Shown: positions 57,101 to 64,000 of the stretch, piece after piece | Layout of the letters: every line of letters starts with the position of its first letter | How positions within the stretch are numbered: position 1 is the stretch's first letter | Assembly: GCA_002951815.1 (NCBI GenBank) | Contig: CP019454.1 | Span: forward strand, 2,108,001 to 2,172,000 | Direction: 5' to 3' | Length of the DNA stretch: 64,000 nt | Origin: Sulfobacillus thermotolerans | GTDB lineage: Bacteria > Bacillota > Sulfobacillia > Sulfobacillales > Sulfobacillaceae | Made by a program: the position numbers and the translations under genes | The notes under the pieces: generated by a model | What the model was told of the DNA's origin: nothing | The model's input: only the letters and a program-made list of their open reading frames with translations | Databases searched by the model: none

Positions 57101-58873
57101 GTAAGCGTGCTGAGTTGTTCTACTACATTTGAGCTTGGGGTAGATGCGGGCGACTTAGAAGCTGTTTTCATGAGAAATGTGCCGCCTGAACCGGCTAACT
57201 ATGTCCAACGTGTCGGCCGGGCTGGGCGTCGCACATCTTCGGCGGCAATTGCGGTTACGTTTGCACAGAGACGTTCGCATGATATCGCCCAGTTTAACAA
57301 TCCCAAACGATATGTTGATGGACGTGTATCGCCGCCACGAATTATCCTTAATAACGAGAAAATTGCTCGACGTCATCTTCATGCTGTCGTAACATCGTGG
57401 TATTTTCATCACCATCCTGAATCATTTGGGTCAATGAAGGAGTTTCTTTCCGGAGCCAATGAGCAGTGGGAATACCATTTACAGCAACTCAGGCAAGAGC
57501 TTCACCCGGTTCCTTCTGAGCTCAAGAGAAGTATAGAAAGAGTTATCCCTCCCGACTTGCACGAAGTTATGGAAATTGAGACTGATGGGTGGGTGGACAA
57601 GCTTGTTGGTCCAAATGGAGTAATGACTCAAAGTATTGATACCCTTCACGATACCCTACTTCAAATTCAACAAGTTCGTAATCAAATGTTTCAGGCTGGT
57701 AAGCATATCGATGCATTCACCCGAATCCTAGATACCTTGTTGTCGCAGCATTGTCTGCAGTTTTTTCCATCTCATAATGTGCTACCGAAATATGGATTTC
57801 CTGTCGATTTGGTAGAGCTACGGATTATGGATACAAGCCCAGAAGCATTGCGGGTGGACTTGACCCGCGACCTTGGGCTAGCAATTCTTGAATATGCTCC
57901 TGGAAATACGGTGGTTGCAGGAGGTCTCTTGTGGAAGAGCCATGGTTTACTTCGGCGTCCTGGACTTGAGTGGAGACGTCATACCTATTCCCAATGTCGT
58001 GAGTGCGGATACTTTGCTATTAGTAAACCATTTCTCGGACTTGAGACAGAAGTCTGTCCAGGGTGTGGAAGTCCGTTATCGAGGCCGCTAACCATGGTTA
58101 TTCCACAGTTTGGATTTACGACTTCCTTGGAGGATAAGCCATCGAAACCAGGAAATCAACGTCCAGAACGTGTGGGAGCTCGTAGAGTATTTTTTTCAGC
58201 TTTCGGTGAACACGGCGAACCAGAAATTCGTTCAGAACATCTCCTAGATGGAACGTTCATCCAATGGTCATACTCAAGGTGGGGACAATTTACTGTTTTG
58301 AATCATGGCCAATACGGGCGAGGTTATCACATCTGTAATACATGTGGATGGGCCGCGCCAGTTAAAGAGATATCGAAAAGGCGACAAAACAAGCAAAATC
58401 TAGATCACAGAAATTCTATGGGGACACCATGTCCGGGTAGTTATTTCTATACGGCATCCCTTGGCCACCAATTTGGTACCGATGTGGTACTTTTGACATT
58501 TTCACAACTTCAAAATGCCAATCTGTCATTTTGGTACTCACTCTTATATGCTTTATTAGAAGGCGCAATTGAAGGACTTTCAATCAATCGTAGAGATTTA
58601 GGTGCAACACTATATTGGACTGGGACAAAGATGACTCCAACGTTAGTCTTCTATGACGACGTTCCTGGTGGGGCTGGGCATGTCCAACATATAACAGAAA
58701 ATTGGATGACGGTGTTTAGGGAAGCTCGTATGCGCGTTGCAGGAGGATGTGGTTGTGGTCCCGAAACAAGTTGTTATGGCTGTTTAAGAAGCTATGAGAA
58801 TCAGTTATTTCACGATTTGCTAACACGTGGGAGTGTAAAGGACTTTTTGGATGGAGTGTTGGGGTATAGGTGA
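54137..58873 (+). CDS. Large DEAD/DEAH helicase with DUF1998 domain
   Basis: A 1578-residue superfamily 2 helicase. Walker A is TGTGSGKT at 108-115, motif Ib TNYAMLEY near 213, DEVH at 245-248, SAT near 275, and motif VI QRVGRAGR near 1024. Cysteine pairs that could bind zinc occur near 492, 560, 601, 914-935 (CNTCG, CPAWKC), 1287-1310 (CRECG, CPGCG) and 1398. The C-terminal DUF1998 cluster GGCGCGPETSCYGC is near 1535. The layout recalls DruE of Druantia, the DrmA-DrmB pair of DISARM, and the shorter repair helicase MrfA, but is far longer than MrfA. All helicase motifs look intact. The ATG overlaps the previous stop and has GAGGAGGG upstream. Confidence 0.85.
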   Translation: MINPIKLTREVQESYLRYLMTTFEIADERIREAFRRELYRDEGYINGPFLEATPPFRLGRSLRELIVAGNLSSAWLDVPSVDVDRRLYSHQDRALEKIQDNRNVIVSTGTGSGKTESFLYPIIDSLMREHIEGKLSPGIRALLLYPMNALVNDQLKRLRGLLRDIPYITFGRFTGETRDTDAQAMAEFRFAPPPNEIISRAQLRRTPPHILVTNYAMLEYLLQRPDDTPLFDGQFAGNWRFLVLDEVHTYSGASGAEVGMLIRRLKDQLNQPKLQAIGTSATIGSGEKDYVKVAQFASNLFAESFEWVVGDSRRQDIVGAARLSLEEVSPTWGRLSPQGYEVLYEWALEGKNPERIDFMEIGIATHVSQRFCVEWHTKGSKYAIYNLLVGDENIRDLSRYLEESQPLGHLIEMFSSVQSFTDRDFLSMVNLAVWAKPTDQDQSLIPARYHLFVRATEGVFLALYPEWKVFLQRHESYTLGDETYPVCELGYCRRCGAPYLVGNINESESRLVPYAPYRLQNDVHAQQFPDYFAVTVNDEEVEDDTDGILTPENLETFQFCRRCGWIASSKVKVFGGCKDDGTHELISLIKSPLSQQGYHRCVQCGAGSGRGPSRFVTGQDAAAAVVATAVYSALQPDRPADSIQLEDLGKLLVFSDSRQDAAFFAPYLETSYQRIVWRRLIWEALTREDMVGQDNPWIADVHERLLTLAEEYGMLALLSGLSVNQKSAMVWEVLLRELVSDSDIGLERVGMIAIDPIIDSKWRVPSLAHWSDTEHTWDLISVLWNEFRTVGALSLPKQVSASKVLPYESSQMPGFSRVTRAGGILPWLPEKTGYRNSRLDYVARIGIKLGWPEEAALEWARDLLNEAFTYFTDESQPWAHVNTVFSSGKTGMKVQATHLRWVLRPLAMHEVFRCNTCGRITVHNLLGVCPAWKCAGTLEPADPARLSENHYYQMYRGINPVPMVAREHTAQINSQDAQRLQEDFSQGRVSVLSCSTTFELGVDAGDLEAVFMRNVPPEPANYVQRVGRAGRRTSSAAIAVTFAQRRSHDIAQFNNPKRYVDGRVSPPRIILNNEKIARRHLHAVVTSWYFHHHPESFGSMKEFLSGANEQWEYHLQQLRQELHPVPSELKRSIERVIPPDLHEVMEIETDGWVDKLVGPNGVMTQSIDTLHDTLLQIQQVRNQMFQAGKHIDAFTRILDTLLSQHCLQFFPSHNVLPKYGFPVDLVELRIMDTSPEALRVDLTRDLGLAILEYAPGNTVVAGGLLWKSHGLLRRPGLEWRRHTYSQCRECGYFAISKPFLGLETEVCPGCGSPLSRPLTMVIPQFGFTTSLEDKPSKPGNQRPERVGARRVFFSAFGEHGEPEIRSEHLLDGTFIQWSYSRWGQFTVLNHGQYGRGYHICNTCGWAAPVKEISKRRQNKQNLDHRNSMGTPCPGSYFYTASLGHQFGTDVVLLTFSQLQNANLSFWYSLLYALLEGAIEGLSINRRDLGATLYWTGTKMTPTLVFYDDVPGGAGHVQHITENWMTVFREARMRVAGGCGCGPETSCYGCLRSYENQLFHDLLTRGSVKDFLDGVLGYR

Positions 58874-59455
58874 AATTAAACGCGATTGATTTAATCGACA
58901 CAAAGGTGCTCCTTAAAAGGAAGTCAACTTGGTTTTCTCTTGTATGTGGAGACTTAATTCCACGGCATACGGCGGAGAACGAGTAGTTATTACACGTTTG
59001 TCTTCTCTAGTGACCAACGTCCTAACAACTGTTGTTTACAAGCCTTCAGTTTTCTGATTTGATAGTGGCTTTGCCGCAATGGTCCCGTTGTAGCTGCGTC
59101 GAATGTAAGTTTTCTGATAGAGGGTAGCCTAAATATCTGCTGAGCGAGACGGTATGTTTCTTTCGGGTACTCAATCTACCAGCCGCGTTGTTCGAAAATC
59201 GACTCATATGTTCGGTATGAGGGGATTTCGCGACGCCGTGGAAGTGTGAGTCGGTGGTCGGACATAAAACCAATCTCACTACCGAATCGTCCAGGGTTTT
59301 CCAAAGAGACGGTTTTCGTGGACTTATCCTGACATGGTTGGGCGAAGGTGGTGAGTAACAAGTGCGGATACCATTTTCTTTAACCGTCCTCATGCATTCG
59401 TTCATTCTTCACATGCAGACGAGGCGTGCATAGAATACGGTGAGGTGAAATCCCA
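58874..59455. other. Intergenic after the helicase operon
   Basis: About 580 bp. A small hairpin TCCTT-AA-AAGGA near 58912 may end the operon. A minus-strand frame (59176-59361) has protein-like composition but no recognisable family or start signal. I see no RNA gene. Confidence 0.4.
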
Positions 59456-60487
59456 ATGGTCCCGTGGCGCCATATTGTCGTTCTGACGCAGGAGAATCAT
59501 TCGTTTGATCAAATGTTCGGGCATTATCCTGGCGCCGATGGAACTCCAAGGGGCGTCTTAATGCCTAATCCTCGGGGACGTCCCATAGCTCCGTTTCCTT
59601 ATTCGCATGATGATTGCGCGCTATACTGGACCAATCCCCCGCATTCATGGGATGCGATCCATGCCGAATGGAATGACGGAAAAATGAACGGTTTTGTACA
59701 GGTCGGTGGCCCCATGACCATGGGCTATTTTCCGGAAGGGTGGATCACAGGATATCTTGGGTTGGCGCGACAAGGGATCCTCTTAGACCAATATCATGCA
59801 TCCGTCTTAGGTCCGACATTGCCCAATCGACTCTATCTAATTTCCGGAACCAGCGCCGGATGCCGCAATGACCCCCCACTTGGCAGCCGCCTAACCTTTA
59901 ATCAAGTCACTGTTTTTGATCAGCTCAATGACAAGGGGATTACTTGGGCGTATTATGTGAACGGATATCGGCCAAACCTGCTGTCGCGTGCTTTGGCGAA
60001 AGCGTTGTATTTCTGTCCATTACTGTGGTTTCCCCGTTTTATAGATGATCCGGTATTATCCTCCCATATTTTGCCGTTGTCCCGCTTCTATGAAGCCGTT
60101 GCAAAGCGCTGTTTGCCCGACGTGGTGTTTATTGCGCCGGGCTTATGGACTAGTGGTCATCCGCCTACTCCTATTTCTGTGAGTATGCAACAAGCTGTGT
60201 CGATTGTTCGACATTTGGCGAAGTCCCCGGACTGGAAGAATACCCTCATGGTGCTTAATTTTGATGAAGCCGGTGGCTATTATGACCACGTCGCACCGAA
60301 ACTGGTCGATGACTTTGGGCCAGGCATTCGAGTGCCGGCTATCTTATTGTCGGGCCGTTTGAGGTCACGAATTGACCATACCGTCTTCGATCATACCTCG
60401 GTGCTTCGCATGATCGAAGAGCAATATGATTTGCCGTTGTTGGGCGAGCGCACGAATCATATGACCAGCTTGGCGGCCGCTTGGTGA
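59456..60487 (+). CDS. Phospholipase C / acid phosphatase-type phosphoesterase
   Basis: A 343-residue member of the PF04185 phosphoesterase family. The metal-binding N-terminus IVVLTQENHSFDQMFGHYPG contains the catalytic region, YLISGTSAGC lies mid-protein, and LNFDEAGGYYDHVAP and DHTSVLRMIEEQYDLP supply C-terminal ligands. Relatives are secreted, but this one starts at the first motif. A stop codon lies 18 bp upstream in frame, so no signal peptide can be encoded and it may be cytoplasmic. It stands alone, convergent with hmp. Confidence 0.82.
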   Translation: MVPWRHIVVLTQENHSFDQMFGHYPGADGTPRGVLMPNPRGRPIAPFPYSHDDCALYWTNPPHSWDAIHAEWNDGKMNGFVQVGGPMTMGYFPEGWITGYLGLARQGILLDQYHASVLGPTLPNRLYLISGTSAGCRNDPPLGSRLTFNQVTVFDQLNDKGITWAYYVNGYRPNLLSRALAKALYFCPLLWFPRFIDDPVLSSHILPLSRFYEAVAKRCLPDVVFIAPGLWTSGHPPTPISVSMQQAVSIVRHLAKSPDWKNTLMVLNFDEAGGYYDHVAPKLVDDFGPGIRVPAILLSGRLRSRIDHTVFDHTSVLRMIEEQYDLPLLGERTNHMTSLAAAW

Positions 60488-60845
60488 TCAAAACAAGTGG
60501 TTGAAGCTCGAAGAGGGTGGCGGCCTCGTGGGTATGTAGTGCTCGGTTCGCGTTATGAGTGCATGTTGAATAGAGAAGTTAAGGGGGACTCCTTAGTCGA
60601 ACAAAATGGTCGTCATAGACAGTGCAGGATCCTTATTGTGTTTTCTGTCCTGTTGTTTCGCTGGCTAACATTTGCTCTAAAACTTTATGCTCACAACAGT
60701 GGGTCGTGGACGCACTGACAAACACAGCTCGTGGACAAACGAAAGCCGCCCGTCGTTTTTGCATTAACGGGCGGCGAACTTGGTCACAAGGAAGACAAGT
60801 AAGCTGAGCGGTTAGGTGCGAGACAGGGCGTTTCTCGCGGTCTAC
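60488..60845. other. Intergenic between phosphoesterase and hmp
   Basis: About 360 bp with the hairpin at 60745-60775. A 73-codon plus frame (60497-60718) follows the phosphoesterase but has no recognisable family. Confidence 0.45.
60745..60775. terminator. Shared hairpin between convergent genes
   Basis: A perfect 9-bp stem GCCGCCCGT / ACGGGCGGC with a 13-base loop. It is placed to end the phosphoesterase transcript on plus and hmp on minus. Confidence 0.6.
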
Positions 60846-62063
60846 CTAGGCGGTTAGGCTTCTTTGCGGGCCGAAGAACTCATAGTGAATCTGATCTGGG
60901 GAGACGTTCAACTGACTTAGGGCGGCGACCATGGCTTGCATAAAGGGTTGGGGACCGCAGATGTAGAACTCGGCTTCGGGGGCAATCAGGGTCGATAATA
61001 AGGGGGCGTCAATACGTCCGGCTCTCAGAAAGTGCGCCCGCTCCGTATCGTCTTTCTCGGGGTTTTCATACACAATGGCGTAGCGAAGTGACGGATGTGT
61101 TGATGCTAGGGACTCCATTTCTGTTTGAAAGGCATGCACCCGGCCATGCAATGCTGCATGCACATAGGTCACCTCGTGCTCGGGGTCATACGCTAGTAAG
61201 GAATGAAGCATACTCAGCAATGGAGTCATGCCGACACCACCACTTAAGAAGACAATAGGCCGAGGAGTGGTGACATCGAGCGTGAAGTCACCAGCTGGAG
61301 CCGCCACTTCTAAGATATCGCCCACATGTACTTGCCGATGCAGGTAGGTTGAGACCAAACCGTCGGGCCATCCGTCATGGGCCTCTTCGCGTTTCACGCT
61401 AATGCGGTAGTGAGATTGACCCGGTTGGCCCGAGAGGCTGTAATGGCGACGTTGGGTATGGGCTAAGCCTGGAATGTTAACTTTGAGGGTGAGGTATTGT
61501 CCGGGTTCATACGTGGCGATGGCACCCCCATCTTGGGGCTCAAGATAAAAGGACGTGATGACGTCGCTTTCTTGTACTTTTTTCTTGACGACAAAGGGCC
61601 GAAATCCGTCCCATCCCCCATGTTGGGATGCCGCTTGAGTGTACATTGCTTGTTCCACATCAATAAAGGCGCCTGCGATCATCTCATAGGCTTGGGCCCA
61701 CGCTCCAATGATGTCGTCGGTCGCGGCATCCCCTAACACTTCTTTCATGGCGGCTAGGAGGTTCTCGCCGATAATTGGGTAATGCTCAGGCTTGACCCCG
61801 AGCCCACGGTGTTTGTGTCCAACCTGTCGGACAACTGGTAAAATGTCTTCAATGTGGTCAATATGCAAGGCGGCGGCATATAAGGCATTGGCCAACGCGG
61901 TTTGTTGTTGACCCCTGCGTTGGTTGGTTTGATTAAAGATATCTAGCATAGATGGTTCATTGTCAAATAAACGCTCATAAAACCGCGTGGTAATGTGTTC
62001 GCCATGCATTTCGAGGACAGGGACGGTTGATTTAATTATGTCTTTAGTGGTTTGCGAAAGCAT
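60846..62063 (-). CDS. hmp: Flavohemoglobin, nitric oxide dioxygenase
   Basis: A 405-residue flavohemoprotein. The globin domain covers residues 1-140, with the proximal histidine in VGHKHRGLGV (about residue 83). An FAD domain follows with RRHYSLSG, then an NAD domain with SGGVGMTPLLSML and a C-terminal CGPQPFMQAM. It converts nitric oxide and oxygen to nitrate in the cytoplasm. It is divergent from an NsrR-type regulator, with a matching operator between them, so induction by nitric oxide is expected. Confidence 0.95.
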   Translation of the reverse strand: MLSQTTKDIIKSTVPVLEMHGEHITTRFYERLFDNEPSMLDIFNQTNQRRGQQQTALANALYAAALHIDHIEDILPVVRQVGHKHRGLGVKPEHYPIIGENLLAAMKEVLGDAATDDIIGAWAQAYEMIAGAFIDVEQAMYTQAASQHGGWDGFRPFVVKKKVQESDVITSFYLEPQDGGAIATYEPGQYLTLKVNIPGLAHTQRRHYSLSGQPGQSHYRISVKREEAHDGWPDGLVSTYLHRQVHVGDILEVAAPAGDFTLDVTTPRPIVFLSGGVGMTPLLSMLHSLLAYDPEHEVTYVHAALHGRVHAFQTEMESLASTHPSLRYAIVYENPEKDDTERAHFLRAGRIDAPLLSTLIAPEAEFYICGPQPFMQAMVAALSQLNVSPDQIHYEFFGPQRSLTA

Positions 62064-62132
62064 AGAGGAACCTCCTAATAACTAGTCTAAAATAACCTCG
62101 TCGATGATTATAGTTCATTTGAACCGGAAAAG

Positions 62133-62149
62133 ATATATATAAAATACAT
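62133..62149 (-). promoter_or_regulatory. Probable NsrR operator
   Basis: Read on the minus strand this is ATGTATTTTATATATAT. It fits the Bacillus NsrR consensus as I recall it (ATRTATYTTAAATATAT) at 16 of 17 positions. It lies 70 bp before hmp and 45 bp before nsrR, suited to control both. Confidence 0.55.
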
Positions 62150-62193
62150 GTTTAAAAACGATATATAGGTGTTACTAGAAGGGAAGACATTTT

Positions 62194-62643
62194 GTGAATC
62201 TGACGCTGTTTACCGATTATTCCTTAAGAGTGCTCATCTATGTGGCGACGCAACCCGAAAATCGATTGACGAATGTTCAAGAGGTGGCCACAGCGTATCA
62301 CATCTCTAATAATCATCTCGTGAAAGTCGTTCATAAACTGGGTAACTTGGGGTTATTAGAAACAGTACGTGGCCGCCATGGGGGCATACGGTTAGCACTA
62401 CCGCCCGAAGCAATCAATCTGGGATGGTTGGTACGGCAAACTGAAGAAAATTGGAATATTGTTGAATGCTTTGATGCAGAACAGGGATTTTGTGTGTTAA
62501 GTCCCGTGTGCCGCTTAAAAGCTATTCTCAACCAAGCTTTGCAGTCCTATCTGGGTGTGCTGGATACCTACACTCTGGCGGATCTCGTCGTTAATCGGGA
62601 TGCACTGCAAGGCTTATTTCGGCTGGAGATCAAAAGTCCTTAA
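62194..62643 (+). CDS. nsrR: Rrf2-family regulator, NsrR-like
   Basis: A 149-residue Rrf2 repressor. The winged helix starts MNLTLFTDYSLRVLIYVATQ, and recognition helix sequence is YHISNNHLVKVVHKLGNLG. Three cysteines in VECFDAEQGFCVLSPVCRL fit the NsrR iron-sulfur site that senses nitric oxide. The GTG start follows AAGGGAAG. Its position divergent from hmp supports the NsrR assignment over IscR. Confidence 0.88.
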   Translation: MNLTLFTDYSLRVLIYVATQPENRLTNVQEVATAYHISNNHLVKVVHKLGNLGLLETVRGRHGGIRLALPPEAINLGWLVRQTEENWNIVECFDAEQGFCVLSPVCRLKAILNQALQSYLGVLDTYTLADLVVNRDALQGLFRLEIKSP

Positions 62644-62823
62644 AAATTCAAAGAACGGTGGGGTATGCGCGAAGTGCTTATCCCCAAGTCAAACGGATTA
62701 CTATTGGGGAGTTGACGACGACGAAGTGAGATTTGAGAAGAGTCCGTAGGAAATAATGACCTTAGGGAGCGAAACGCATATCAGATGCCCAAGAGGGAGA
62801 GTGACTTTTTACGAAATAAAAAA

Positions 62824-62854
62824 GCCTCATGAGTAGCACGACATCTCATGAGGC
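62824..62854 (-). terminator. Intrinsic terminator for the minus-strand membrane gene
   Basis: A perfect 10-bp stem GCCTCATGAG / CTCATGAGGC with an 11-base loop. It is followed on the minus strand by TTTTTTATTT, a textbook intrinsic terminator 15 bp after the small gene. Confidence 0.85.
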
Positions 62855-62868
62855 CGACTATCTTAATT

Positions 62869-63099
62869 TTAATGAAAGAACACGCTGATTTGTTGAAAGA
62901 GCACGACCGCGACGGCCAGACTTAATGGAGCGATAAGAATGGTCAGACCCCGGCGTAGTTCCATCGCAGACGCCATGGTTGACGAAGACAGAATTTCCCG
63001 GGAGACAATAGCCAATAACAGAAAGACAAGAGCGAGCTCGCCGAGCACGCGAATATTGGAGCCTGCCGCAGCCGTTGTGGCTGCTACCACCACCATCAT
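62869..63099 (-). CDS. Small two-span membrane protein
   Basis: A 76-residue hydrophobic protein with two probable membrane helices (LALVFLLLAIV and LAVAVVLFQQI) separated by a short polar loop. I do not recognise the family. Reality is supported by AGGGAG 12-17 bp before the ATG and by the intrinsic terminator placed right after its stop. Function unknown. Confidence 0.6.
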   Translation of the reverse strand: MMVVVAATTAAAGSNIRVLGELALVFLLLAIVSREILSSSTMASAMELRRGLTILIAPLSLAVAVVLFQQISVFFH

Positions 63100-63223
63100 G
63101 GGAAACCCACTCCCTCAACACTTAATAGGTTCATTATACACAGATGGCATCCAAAGACCAAGGGTTTAGGGTATAATTAACCAAATTCTACTAAAAAATG
63201 ACTGGGAACTATTGGAGATCATT

Positions 63224-64000
63224 ATGAAAGTCGGGCTCTTTACGTACGGTATGAAAGATCAGCTCACGGGCATTGGGCAGTATGCGATGCAGTTGAGTTA
63301 CGCCTTAAAAGCGCAATATCCTGATATCCAGATTATCTTGCTAAACCCTTATCCCCATTCATCTTTGGAATGGTATCGCGATTTTCCCGTAATCCCCATG
63401 CCTCGCTTAGGTCTGTTGCCAGGGGTGATCATCGCAGGGTCTATGGCGCTAGCAACGACCGCTAGGCGGTATCATTTGGATATCATTCATGATCCTTGCG
63501 GTATCGCCCCTTTTGCATTTCCCGGCCGATATAGACGCGTGGTCACGATTCACGATGCGATTCCCTATATTTACCCCCAGTACTATCCATTGTTGGGTAA
63601 GGTGGTATACCGGACGACCGTGCCTTTGGCACGGTGGACCGCTGATGCCGTATTAACCGTGAGCGAGAGCGCTAAGGACGATTTGATTCGGTATACACAA
63701 ATTTCTCGTAGTCACATTGTGGTCACGCCTCTGGGCACGCGAGTGCCCACGCCAAAGGCTCTTCAGATATGGCGGCAAGACCTGCCGAATATCCAAAAGG
63801 CCTTCGGTGTGTCAGGGCCTTACTTTCTGGTTGTTGGTGCGAATCACCCGCGAAAGAATGTGACCCGCGTCATCGAAGCCTTGCGGTTAATGAGACAAAG
63901 CGGTGAGCCAGTAGAGTTAATCGTGACAGGGCAGCCGCCGCAGGGGACGGGGAGGACTGCAGAGCCAGGTTTGCAGTTCGTCGGCCACGTCAATGATGAG
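63224..64000 (+). CDS. GT4-family glycosyltransferase, 3' end outside window
   Basis: The first 259 residues of a GT-B glycosyltransferase. The N-terminal acceptor domain begins MKVGLFTYGMKDQLTGIGQYA. HDAIPYIYPQYYPLL and AVLTVSESAKDDL are typical GT4 stretches, and VVGANHPRKNVTRVIEAL begins the nucleotide-sugar domain. The ATG follows GGAGAT, and a TATAAT (63171-63176) is a likely -10 box. It probably transfers a hexose during polysaccharide synthesis. Confidence 0.85.
   Translation, partial: MKVGLFTYGMKDQLTGIGQYAMQLSYALKAQYPDIQIILLNPYPHSSLEWYRDFPVIPMPRLGLLPGVIIAGSMALATTARRYHLDIIHDPCGIAPFAFPGRYRRVVTIHDAIPYIYPQYYPLLGKVVYRTTVPLARWTADAVLTVSESAKDDLIRYTQISRSHIVVTPLGTRVPTPKALQIWRQDLPNIQKAFGVSGPYFLVVGANHPRKNVTRVIEALRLMRQSGEPVELIVTGQPPQGTGRTAEPGLQFVGHVNDE

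Noticed and set aside
48658-58873. Calling the three-gene operon DISARM or Druantia outright.
   Set aside because: Only the helicase resembles those systems; the expected partner genes, such as the DISARM methyltransferase, are not seen.

Overview
The window looks like chromosomal DNA of a Gram-positive bacterium of the Bacillota. Starts are GTG, TTG and ATG behind strong GGAGG-type ribosome binding sites, the NsrR site is Bacillus-like, and the lipoproteins and gene styles fit. A Sulfobacillus-like acidophile is my best guess, but it is an inference from protein style and no phylogenetic test was possible. I see no rRNA, tRNA or complete insertion sequence.

Region 1 (1-12770) is catabolic. 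It starts with a 5'-truncated M20 amidohydrolase and an MFS transporter, followed by a divergent GT87-type membrane glycosyltransferase. Next comes a sugar or polyol locus: LacI regulator, ribokinase-like PfkB kinase, ribose-type ABC transporter (binding protein, fused ATPase, permease), sorbitol-type zinc dehydrogenase and an FGGY kinase. A nested palindrome lies just before lacI. A relic of a 2-hydroxyacid dehydrogenase lies in the gene-poor stretch after the FGGY kinase.

Region 2 (13658-24395) looks like organic nitrogen scavenging. A GntR/FCD regulator is divergent from an operon with an N-terminal-cysteine Ntn hydrolase and a taurine/nitrate-type ABC transporter. Matching TTGGATACAA-type operators sit before both transcripts. 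Then come an NCS1 permease with a cysteine-rich tail, a 54-residue AtzG-like protein, two amidase-signature enzymes and an M20 N-carbamoyl amino acid or allantoate amidohydrolase.

Region 3 (24962-45734) is a compound CRISPR-Cas locus. A divergent CARF-HEPN gene (TIGR02710-like) flanks a complete type III-B operon (cmr1, cas10/cmr2, cmr3, cmr4, cmr5, cmr6) ending in a Card1/Can2-like CARF nuclease. A 29-repeat array follows, then a complete type I-B operon (cas6, cas8b, cas7, cas5, cas3, cas4, cas1, cas2), then a second array of 15 repeats plus one decayed repeat. Both arrays use one repeat and have colinear leaders of about 150 bp. A single Cas6 and a single Cas4-Cas1-Cas2 set therefore probably serve both effectors. 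Two spacer pairs target homologous but diverged viral sequences.

Region 4 (46163-58873) holds a DUF1616 membrane protein, a CPBP-family membrane protease, and a 10.2 kb three-gene operon. That operon encodes a 774-residue protein with a DUF2325-like C-terminus, an unrecognised 1051-residue protein, and a 1578-residue DUF1998 helicase with several zinc-binding cysteine clusters. It is more A+T rich than its surroundings, sits beside CRISPR-Cas, and matches no defence system that I know gene for gene. It is the strongest candidate here for an undescribed system.

Region 5 (59456-64000) has a phospholipase C-type phosphoesterase without a signal peptide, a flavohemoglobin/NsrR nitric oxide pair with a likely NsrR box, a small membrane protein with its own terminator, and the start of a GT4 glycosyltransferase that runs off the window.
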